Source: Gallionellaceae bacterium (GTDB lineage: Bacteria; Pseudomonadota; Gammaproteobacteria; Burkholderiales; Gallionellaceae). From it: DNA of 6,626 nucleotides. The notes under the pieces are model-generated. The model was not told the origin of the DNA and made no database searches. It saw only the letters and a list, made by a program, of their open reading frames with translations. The DNA is taken from the NCBI GenBank assembly GCA_021731185.1, contig JAKFXW010000057.1, forward strand, positions 1 through 6,626, written 5' to 3'. Shown one piece after another: positions 1-4,166 of this stretch. Position 1 is the first letter of the stretch, and every line of letters starts with the position of its first letter. A program made the position numbers and the translations under genes.

Positions 1-550
1 TAAAAGTATTGCGCGTCGTTTCGTTGGTGATGAGATCAACATGGCGCTGCCGATATTTTTGCTCTTGATCGGTAAGGCCGTGAAATTTTTCTGGCAAAGG
101 ACGCAAAGCCTTAGTCAATAATCTAAGTTGCGAGACGCGCACTGAAAGCTCACCTGTCTTGGTTTTGAAGAGCACCCCAACTGCACCAAAAATATCGCCT
201 ACGTCATGGTGCTTAAATGCATCATGCGTCGCTACCCCAGTATCATCATTGCTGATATACAGTTGAATGCGACCACTCATATCCTGCACGCTGGCAAAGC
301 TGGCCTTGCCCATCACACGCTTGAACATCATGCGTCCAGCCACGGCGACACGCACTGCCAGCGCGCTTAATTCCTCGGTAGTTTTTTCGCCAAACTCGGC
401 GTGTAAATCTGCCGCTAAATGCTTGCGCTCAAAATCATTGGGGAATGCGATGCCTTGTGCGCGCAGCGCAGTAAGCTTAGTGCGCCGCTCGGCGATGATT
501 TGGTTATCGTCTTGTGGTTCTTGCGGTAATGGGGGGGGTGAGTTTGTCAT
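1..550 (-). CDS. lysS: Lysyl-tRNA synthetase, class II, N-terminal part (runs off left edge)
   Basis: Cytoplasmic enzyme that charges tRNA-Lys with lysine using ATP. The visible 183 codons begin with a variable N-terminal helix containing NQIIAERRTKL (residues 17-27) and AFPNDF (35-40), both typical of bacterial LysRS. An OB-fold anticodon-binding domain follows at about 67-147 (VAVAGRMMFKRVMGKASF, then GDIFGAVGVLFKTKTGELSV). The entry to the class II catalytic domain carries LRPLPEKFHGLTDQEQKYR (149-167) and motif 1 (RHVDLITNETTRNTF). The catalytic remainder, about 320 residues in the family, lies outside the window. The ATG at 550 fits family N-termini, but no Shine-Dalgarno sequence precedes it: the 10 bases upstream are ACCAACCACC. 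A run of eight C (G on the plus strand, 531-538) encodes PPP at residues 5-7. The gene starts 11 bp after the upstream toxin stop codon, so it may depend partly on read-through from that operon. Identification is firm. Confidence 0.95.
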   Translation of the reverse strand, partial: MTNSPPPLPQEPQDDNQIIAERRTKLTALRAQGIAFPNDFERKHLAADLHAEFGEKTTEELSALAVRVAVAGRMMFKRVMGKASFASVQDMSGRIQLYISNDDTGVATHDAFKHHDVGDIFGAVGVLFKTKTGELSVRVSQLRLLTKALRPLPEKFHGLTDQEQKYRQRHVDLITNETTRNTF

Positions 551-561
551 GGTGGTTGGTA

Positions 562-996
562 TTAAGAAAAATCGTGAACTTTTAAGCCGATTGCTTTCGC
601 AGCAGCAATTTGTATCCGGTCGGCACTGGCAAATTCTTTGGCTTCCATCAGGCTCGCCGCAGCGAGTTGCAAGGCATCAAGTGCACGCAATGGAATTCTC
701 GGCAAGCTTTGCATCAATCGCTCGGCCTCGGCGCAATGATTATCGCTGAGCGGCAGCACATACAAGCTGCCGTTGCTTTGATGCGTATAAAACAATGCTA
801 ACGCCGCTTTTTCCAACTGCTTAGAAATCTGTTTATTGCGACGACGACGGCTCAATGCGCTGCAAAATTCCACCCCTGCCAAGCGGCTGATGGCGATGCC
901 AGATTGCGCTACAAACAGTTTATCCACCGCTTCGGAATGGTTTTCAGCGATATACCATTTAATGAGGACACTGGTGTCTGAAAAGAGCGTTATCAC
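562..996 (-). CDS. vapC: PIN-domain ribonuclease toxin, VapC type
   Basis: A 144-residue protein of normal VapC length. PIN proteins are Mg-dependent endoribonucleases, and VapC toxins typically cleave tRNA or rRNA to stop translation. The acidic active-site set is visible: D7 in LFSDTSVLIKWY, E43 in AGVEFCSAL, D107 in LRALDALQLAAA, and D126 in FASADRIQIAAAK, where the family usually has T/S-A-D. The C-terminus (AIGLKVHDF) ends as expected. The start is GTG at 996, three bases after the stop of the upstream antitoxin gene. Only a weak GAG precedes it, so translational coupling to the antitoxin is likely. The partner is the Phd-type protein just upstream on the same strand. The next gene downstream is lysS, 11 bp away. 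All catalytic residues are present, so the toxin looks intact. The RNA target cannot be deduced. Confidence 0.9.
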   Translation of the reverse strand: MITLFSDTSVLIKWYIAENHSEAVDKLFVAQSGIAISRLAGVEFCSALSRRRRNKQISKQLEKAALALFYTHQSNGSLYVLPLSDNHCAEAERLMQSLPRIPLRALDALQLAAASLMEAKEFASADRIQIAAAKAIGLKVHDFS

Positions 997-999
997 GGA

Positions 1000-1317
1000 T
1001 CAAAAATCTCGGCTATCGCGGTCTTCGCGGATTAACACTTCACTGGGGGTAGTTTGAAATTTTTGCTTTGCGCGAAATACCGCCAACGAGCGAACCTTGG
1101 GCTTGGTCGCTATCACCGACTCCAGCGGCAAAACACGCGCAAACGGTTTGCCGTGGTGCGTTAGCAGCACTTCGCCGCCCTGCTCTAATGCCTTATGCAA
1201 AACCTCGTAGCCTGCACGCATTTCACGAACGCCCAAGGTTCTGACCCCACCAAGGCTGGTGGTTTTGGCTGCGCCAAAGATTTTAGTTTCGCTGGAACTC
1301 ACTTTGCTTGCTCTCAT
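1000..1317 (-). CDS. Phd/YefM-type antitoxin partnering the downstream VapC
   Basis: A 105-residue protein with a Phd-like fold at about residues 25-67: VRTLGVREMRAGYEVL, then GGEVLLTHHGKPFARVLPLE, the typical strand-turn with HGKP. The family binds operator DNA through this part and neutralises the toxin with its C-terminal tail. Here the tail is SEVLIREDRDSRDF, similar to the I-R-x-D-R-D-x-R ends of VapC-associated Phd antitoxins. The ATG at 1317 has a good GGGAGA ribosome-binding site at 1329-1324. The chosen start gives about 24 extra Ser/Thr/Lys-rich residues ahead of the Phd core. No other start lies near the core except Met33, which would remove its first strand, so the extension is probably real. 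The stop lies three bases before the GTG of vapC, forming a two-gene operon. Palindromes upstream (1353-1418) suggest autoregulation. Confidence 0.85.
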   Translation of the reverse strand: MRASKVSSSETKIFGAAKTTSLGGVRTLGVREMRAGYEVLHKALEQGGEVLLTHHGKPFARVLPLESVIATKPKVRSLAVFRAKQKFQTTPSEVLIREDRDSRDF

Positions 1318-1323
1318 GAGACT

Positions 1324-1329
1324 TCTCCC
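1324..1329 (-). promoter_or_regulatory. Ribosome-binding site of the Phd-type antitoxin
   Basis: GGGAGA on the minus strand, followed by AGTCTC and then ATG. It decides the start at 1317 and so supports the unusual N-terminal extension of the antitoxin. Confidence 0.7.
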
Positions 1330-1352
1330 GATAAATTGATTTTACGGTTTGC

Positions 1353-1382
1353 ATTGTGACACAATTTAAAAAATGTGCCACA
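1353..1382. promoter_or_regulatory. Paired palindromes, likely antitoxin operator
   Basis: Two odd palindromes of the form TGTG-N-CACA lie in the leader of the Phd-VapC operon. The first, ATTGTGACACAAT at 1353-1365, is perfect over 13 bases (centre 1359). The second, TGTGCCACA at 1374-1382, is perfect over 9 bases (centre 1378). The centres are 19 bp apart, about two helical turns. Phd-family antitoxins are known to bind paired short palindromes in their own promoters, so autoregulation is a reasonable inference. Binding itself is not shown by the sequence. Confidence 0.6.
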
Positions 1383-1388
1383 AATAAT

Positions 1389-1419
1389 TTTATACTCGCA
1401 CATTACATATCTATGTAAG
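1389..1419 (-). promoter_or_regulatory. Candidate promoter of the antitoxin-vapC operon
   Basis: On the minus strand a TATAAA box (1394-1389) is preceded, after a long 19-base spacer, by CTTACA (1419-1414), which matches four of six -35 bases. Predicted transcription would start near 1382, so the two TGTG-N-CACA palindromes would cover the start site and early leader, as expected for a repressor site. The -35 region is itself inside a perfect inverted repeat, TTACATA-TC-TATGTAA (1403-1418). The spacing is poor, so this is tentative. Confidence 0.4.
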
Positions 1420-1494
1420 AGATGTCTCCCACTCCCCTTTCGCGCCATCATGCAGCATGGTTTTATGCCAATTTCTGCAACATGAGCGGCAACG

Positions 1495-1989
1495 TTAAGG
1501 AATAACTAGTCGCTTGAGCACGAACTTTTTTGGGAACTCCAGCTTGCCGTTGATGCTTACGATATGGCCTGCCAGCCGTGCGTTAATTACTTCTAGCATC
1601 TCGCCATTTCCCATCATCCACTCCGCTTGCCAAGCGTAATCCTTCAGGTTGGCTTGCAGGCTGAGGCGATTGGGGTAAGGAGTGGTCGCGGTGATAGTCA
1701 ACGGCTGCATCGCATCGCACTCGCGCCGCGCTGTATCGGGCGGCACGCCAATGGCGAGTAACTGCGTGAACACCGTCTCGATGAAACGCTGCGACAACGT
1801 GGCGTAGGGCGCAGCCTCCAGCACCAAACCGAAGCGATCATGCTCGCTCACCGCTATCACCAACTTCGGGCGCGTGTGCAATAAATTCAGCGACCAATCG
1901 CCCAAGCGGTTCGCACCCAGCGCAGGTGGCGCGCTTGGTGCGACCTTCATCGCCGTCAGCAACTTTTGTGTACAGCGTAGCGCCGTCAT
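1495..1989 (-). CDS. DUF6933-type protein, intact copy
   Basis: A 164-residue protein of unknown function. I assign it to the DUF6933 type from the N-terminal pattern TALRCTQKLL, the segment LGDWSLNLLHTRPKLVIAVS (29-48), the stretch QLLAIGVPPDTARRECDAM (76-94), and the later LQANLKDYAWQAEWMM region. No signal peptide, membrane segment or catalytic motif is evident, so it is probably a soluble cytoplasmic protein. The ATG at 1989 has a GGAG ribosome-binding site (2001-1998) at 8-base spacing. The gene is divergent from the small gene at 2088 and lies upstream of the Phd-VapC operon on the same strand. It has a truncated paralogue at 4147-4467, identical at 89 of the first 104 residues. The family assignment is from memory of the pattern; the coding call is firm because the paralogue conserves the protein frame. 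Confidence 0.75.
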   Translation of the reverse strand: MTALRCTQKLLTAMKVAPSAPPALGANRLGDWSLNLLHTRPKLVIAVSEHDRFGLVLEAAPYATLSQRFIETVFTQLLAIGVPPDTARRECDAMQPLTITATTPYPNRLSLQANLKDYAWQAEWMMGNGEMLEVINARLAGHIVSINGKLEFPKKFVLKRLVIP

Positions 1990-2072
1990 GACGCACGCTC
2001 CGTAACGGTTTCACCACCCTGCTTTTGAGAGTTTGGAGCCTTTATTTCCATCGGCATTTCAGGATTTGCTTC

Positions 2073-2081
2073 TGCTATAAT
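2073..2081 (+). promoter_or_regulatory. Extended -10 promoter of the 63-residue gene, leaderless arrangement
   Basis: TGCTATAAT is a perfect extended -10 element (TG, one base, TATAAT). Six bases separate it from the ATG at 2088, so transcription should begin at or within a base or two of the A of the start codon. There is no Shine-Dalgarno sequence before this ATG. TCGGCA at 2051-2056 is a weak -35 candidate at 19 bp, and an extended -10 does not require one. Confidence 0.65.
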
Positions 2082-2087
2082 TCAACC

Positions 2088-2279
2088 ATGAAACAAAAAC
2101 CGCTCATCGAGACCAACCCGTATCTGCGCGACCCGGAAAAACTCCGCAAATTGCTGATCACCAACGTCTCCAGTTCCACCGCAATCGAGACGGGTGCCTC
2201 GGTTGAATCAATCGCTCGCATGCTGGAAGAAACCAGGAACACCATCCCGCTTAAGACGACTCAACGCTCCTCTCGATAA
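2088..2279 (+). CDS. Small protein of unknown function, possible Fic antitoxin
   Basis: A 63-residue hydrophilic protein, MKQKPLIETNPYLRDPEK onward, probably mostly helical. I do not recognise a named family with certainty. The central segment is SSSTAIETGASVESIARML (28-46). It contains S30-x-x-x-E34, which resembles the inhibitory helix (S/T-x-x-x-E-G/N) of class I Fic antitoxins such as VbhA and YhfG, though position 35 is Thr and Gly comes at 36. A longer reading from 2025 is open, but the ATG at 2088 is preferred because it gives the compact protein and sits exactly where the extended -10 box would start the RNA. The 3' end converges with fic and overlaps it by 29 bp (2251-2279). The gene is divergent from the DUF6933-type gene, 98 bp away. 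The antitoxin role is inference; the family could equally be something unrelated. Confidence 0.6.
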   Translation: MKQKPLIETNPYLRDPEKLRKLLITNVSSSTAIETGASVESIARMLEETRNTIPLKTTQRSSR

Positions 2280-2895
2280 TCCCGGCAAACAACACTTCCA
2301 TCGGCTGGTAGTTCTTGTCCATGCCCGCTTGTACTGCGGCAAAATATGCTTCCTTTTCTATCCCGGCAATCAGGCCAAAATCCAACAGCGGCAATCCTGC
2401 TTGCAGCGCCATCAAGGTTGAAAGAATACGTGCCACCCGGCCGTTGCCCTCACGAAATGGGTGAATCAACACAAGCTCCACGTGTGTTTCTGCCAAAGCG
2501 CGGATAATTTCTGCCCGGTCCTTAAAATTGCATGGCGTATTCCGTTGTAATACGTCACGCTCAAACAAAGACATCAACTTCGGCACCTGCGCGGCAGCGG
2601 CAAACGGAAAGTCGTCCTTGCTGATATTCACTTGCCGATATTTCCCAGCCCAATCATAGATTTCACCAAGCCAGTCCTTGTGTAGCGCAGAAAGATCAGC
2701 GGCCGTGAAGCGATGTTTCTCTGCGTAACTTCCGATAAAGTTGCTCATCGCTTTTTCAAGTGCACGGGCTTCGGCAACGTCCATCTCTTGCGCGGACTTG
2801 ATGCCGAGCCGATTCTTGAGCACAAGCTCATGCGAGCCGGGCTCAAACTGAGTTTCCGTCAGATCAGAGACATTGTAGCGTCCGTCTTTTTTCAA
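2251..2895 (-). CDS. fic: Fic/DOC-family protein (probable AMP transferase)
   Basis: A 214-residue complete Fic protein. The family transfers AMP (sometimes another nucleotide or phosphate group) from a nucleotide to hydroxyl side chains of target proteins. The catalytic loop is canonical: HPFREGNGRVAR at 145-156, with catalytic H145, metal-binding E149 and phosphate-binding N151, R153 and R156. The flap that docks the target is about 88-99 (QVNISKDDFPFA). The N-terminal part has ELVLKNRLGIKSAQEMD (23-39), as in Fic proteins of the VbhT type. No own S/T-x-x-x-E-G/N inhibitory motif is seen at either end, which would place it in class I (separate antitoxin) or among unregulated types. The start is TTG at 2895, supported by GAGAG about 6 bases upstream; no ATG fits the family N-terminus. 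An hsdM stub lies 91 bp upstream on the same strand. The 3' end overlaps the convergent small gene. Confidence 0.92.
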   Translation of the reverse strand: MKKDGRYNVSDLTETQFEPGSHELVLKNRLGIKSAQEMDVAEARALEKAMSNFIGSYAEKHRFTAADLSALHKDWLGEIYDWAGKYRQVNISKDDFPFAAAAQVPKLMSLFERDVLQRNTPCNFKDRAEIIRALAETHVELVLIHPFREGNGRVARILSTLMALQAGLPLLDFGLIAGIEKEAYFAAVQAGMDKNYQPMEVLFAGIIERSVESS

Positions 2896-2928
2896 TTTAT
2901 TCTCTCAAGAAAACGTGGTCTGTCCCAG

Positions 2929-2937
2929 ATTATTCCA
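2929..2937 (-). promoter_or_regulatory. Candidate extended -10 promoter of fic
   Basis: Minus-strand TGGAATAAT (2937-2929) matches an extended -10 (TG-N-TATAAT) except at one base. No convincing -35 was found. Transcription would start near 2922 and leave a leader of about 27 bases before the TTG of fic. If real, fic keeps its own promoter although the upstream hsdM gene is broken. Confidence 0.35.
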
Positions 2938-2986
2938 TTTTTGCGGCAAGTCGAATGAGATGGTTTGGAACGCAGGCATGGCGGCG

Positions 2987-3130
2987 CTATTCCTTGTCGG
3001 CAAACTTGAGGAAGATCAGGCCTAGCACCGGAGTGGCGTATTCGCTGGATTTAAGATCGGAGTTGGCACGCAGCTTGTCGGCGGCGCTCCACAGGTCAGC
3101 TTCCAGCTTTTTGAGTTGGTCTTTGTTCAT
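2987..3130 (-). pseudogene. hsdM: hsdM remnant (type I R-M methyltransferase subunit N-terminus)
   Basis: Forty-seven codons read MNKDQLKKLEADLWSAADK, then LRANSDLKSSEYATPVLG, then LIFLKFADKE, and stop at TAG (2989-2987). This is the hallmark N-terminus of HsdM, the adenine-methyltransferase subunit of type I restriction-modification complexes, normally around 500 residues. After the TAG the same frame continues R-R-H, as in the common FADNKYRRHE of intact HsdM, so the Tyr codon appears to have become TAG. All similarity ends at about 2977, and the S-adenosylmethionine-binding and NPPF motifs are absent. The gene is therefore both nonsense-mutated and deleted. The ATG at 3130 keeps an AGGA ribosome-binding site just upstream, and a TATAAA box lies at 3153-3148. 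Downstream on the same strand is fic, a gene often found inside type I R-M operons. No hsdS or hsdR is in the window. The short peptide could still be made but cannot methylate DNA. Confidence 0.85.
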
Positions 3131-3300
3131 GAGTCCTGTTTGTTATATTTATAGCCCTGAGCGGATTGGCGAATCATACCGTTAAACCCATCACGCAGAC
3201 CATGCCATCTTGAAATGCCGGATTGAAACCTCAAACAAACAAGTCATTTTCGCCTGTTGGATTTACTCCACGAAAACGCAACGTGCTATTGCCAAAATTC

Positions 3301-3326
3301 ACGGCTATAACCTTTACCATAGCCGT
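3301..3326. repeat. Perfect 8-bp inverted repeat (potential hairpin)
   Basis: ACGGCTAT (3301-3308) and ATAGCCGT (3319-3326) are perfect inverted arms around a 10-base loop. No T-run follows on the plus strand, and on the minus strand only GAATTTTG follows, so it is a poor intrinsic terminator. Its role is unknown; it may be a protein-binding site or the end of a lost element. Confidence 0.5.
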
Positions 3327-3443
3327 CTGCGAGGAATAGCCTTACAGGTTGCGTGCTACCAATCCAGGCAGGTCAAAAGCTCACGACAAAACCGTGAAGT
3401 TAGCCGTGTAAAATTAGGCATAGCCAACCCGCAAGCTTTGTGC

Positions 3444-3470
3444 TAAATTCTGCCCAGTCTGGCCAGAATT
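3444..3470 (+). promoter_or_regulatory. Candidate promoter/operator of the second antitoxin-vapC operon
   Basis: TGC-TAAATT gives a possible extended -10 (TG at 3441-3442, box at 3444-3449), with transcription starting near 3456. Overlapping it are a perfect 10-bp palindrome TCTGGCCAGA (3458-3467) and outer inverted arms AATTCTG (3446-3452) and CAGAATT (3464-3470). This is a suitable place for autorepression by the Phd/YefM protein. The alternative TAGAAT at 3476-3481 would start RNA inside the ribosome-binding site and is less likely. Confidence 0.4.
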
Positions 3471-3485
3471 AACGCTAGAATAAAT

Positions 3486-3490
3486 GGAGG
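3486..3490 (+). promoter_or_regulatory. Ribosome-binding site deciding the antitoxin start at 3496
   Basis: GGAGG lies five bases before the ATG at 3496. An earlier in-frame ATG at 3484 overlaps this site and has no ribosome-binding site of its own, so 3496 is the better start. Confidence 0.8.
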
Positions 3491-3495
3491 ACATC

Positions 3496-3747
3496 ATGCA
3501 CAGCGAATGGCAACTGCAAGAAGCAAAGGGCAACTTCAGCCAACTCATCAAGCGGGCGGCGAGTGGCGATGCCCAAACGGTCACCGTCCACGGCAAACCT
3601 ACGGCGGTGGTGGTTTCAGCGGAAGAATACGCCCGGCTCACCCGCCACCGAACCAAGCTCTCCAGCGCGCTGCTGCGTCCCGACCTTGCAGCCGAAGACT
3701 TGGACATTTCCCGCAGCCGCGACACCGGGCGCGACATCGAGCTATGA
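3496..3747 (+). CDS. Phd/YefM-family antitoxin, second pair
   Basis: An 83-residue antitoxin. The N-terminal Phd/YefM DNA-binding half is textbook: WQLQEAKGNFSQLIKRA (5-21), then QTVTVHGKPTAVVVSAEEY (27-45). The C-terminal half, with DLAAEDLDISRSRDTGRDIE (63-82), is the disordered toxin-binding tail; the DLD-x-x-R-x-R-D pattern is typical of partners of FitB/VapC-like PIN toxins. The family represses its own operon and blocks the toxin active site by inserting this tail. The start at 3496 is set by GGAGG five bases upstream. The TGA stop overlaps the ATG of the toxin gene (ATGA at 3744-3747), indicating translational coupling. It is not similar to the antitoxin at 1000-1317 beyond the shared fold. 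Its base composition is GC-richer than the flanking non-coding DNA, consistent with arrival as a unit. Confidence 0.92.
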   Translation: MHSEWQLQEAKGNFSQLIKRAASGDAQTVTVHGKPTAVVVSAEEYARLTRHRTKLSSALLRPDLAAEDLDISRSRDTGRDIEL

Positions 3748-4166
3748 GCTGGCTGCTCGACACCTGCGCACTTTCCGAATACGCCAAAAAAGCCCCCGCA
3801 CTGGAAGTAATCGCCTGGCTGGACGAACAGGACGAAGCCAGCCTGTTCATCAGCGTTATCACGCTGGGAGAACTTGAAAAAGGCATCCTTAAATTGCGCA
3901 AAGCCGACCCGCGCCGCAGCCAGAAACTTACCGCCTGGCTGGGCAAGGTGGAACAGCGCTTCGCCGGGCGTATCCTACCGCTCGATGCCGCCGCGCTCCA
4001 CGTCTGGGCGCAAATCGCCGCACACACCGAACTGGCCGGGCAACCCATGCCGGTAATGGACGGCCTGCTGATGGCCACCGCCCAATGCCACGGCCTCACC
4101 GTGGTCACCCGCAACGTGCAGGATTTCGCGCTGTATCCGCAAGTGTTTAACCCTTGGGCGTGGTAG
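3744..4166 (+). CDS. vapC: PIN-domain ribonuclease toxin, VapC/FitB type, second pair
   Basis: A 140-residue PIN-domain toxin of the usual length. Active-site acidic residues are present: D6 in SWLLDTCALSEY, E43 in TLGELEKGI, and D106 in PVMDGLLMATA. A fourth site follows in LTVVTRNVQDF (N124, D127), and the FNPW ending is typical of the family. It is expected to be a metal-dependent endoribonuclease held inactive by the antitoxin encoded just upstream, with an ATGA overlap. The frame is open further upstream to 3507, but that extension runs through the antitoxin gene in another frame and is not real. The last two codons and the TAG stop lie in DNA that matches the antisense strand of the truncated DUF6933-type gene, so the pair ends exactly at a rearrangement junction. 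The toxin itself looks complete. Confidence 0.93.
   Translation: MSWLLDTCALSEYAKKAPALEVIAWLDEQDEASLFISVITLGELEKGILKLRKADPRRSQKLTAWLGKVEQRFAGRILPLDAAALHVWAQIAAHTELAGQPMPVMDGLLMATAQCHGLTVVTRNVQDFALYPQVFNPWAW

Larger units (their letters stand above)
3131..3495. other. 365-bp intergenic stretch without a convincing gene
   Basis: This region lies between the hsdM remnant and the second antitoxin gene and is visibly richer in A and T than the vapBC genes to its right. An open frame at 3210-3446 (plus) has no ribosome-binding site and no recognisable pattern, so I do not call it. The stretch holds a perfect 8-bp inverted repeat (3301-3326), a palindrome cluster at 3446-3470 next to the antitoxin gene, and five copies of the pentamer TAGCC (starting at 3152, 3320, 3337, 3401 and 3421). 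No tRNA, CRISPR array or insertion-sequence end was seen. Confidence 0.5.

Noticed and set aside
267..749. A 160-codon plus-strand frame opposite lysS and vapC
   Set aside because: It lies antisense to two well-identified genes and has no recognisable features.
1445..1465. CATGCAGCATG palindrome as a terminator for the DUF6933-type gene
   Set aside because: The stem is only five bases with one in the centre and lacks a following T-run on the minus strand.
3301..3326. The 8-bp inverted repeat as an intrinsic terminator
   Set aside because: The stem is not followed by a T-run on the plus strand, and on the minus strand there is only TTTT after two bases with no gene upstream that would need it.
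3395..3430. Integron attC-like site
   Set aside because: GTTAGCC and AGCCAAC at 3399-3428 resemble core sites by eye, but neither fits the GTTRRRY/RYYYAAC consensus and the inner boxes are absent.
3210..3446. A 78-codon plus-strand frame in the gene-free stretch
   Set aside because: No ribosome-binding site, no promoter placed for it, and composition unlike the surrounding genes; it spans the inverted repeat and ends in the antitoxin promoter region.
3507..4166. A 219-codon open frame as one long protein
   Set aside because: Its first 79 codons overlap the antitoxin gene in another frame and have no family pattern; the PIN domain begins at the ATG at 3744, coupled by ATGA to the antitoxin stop.
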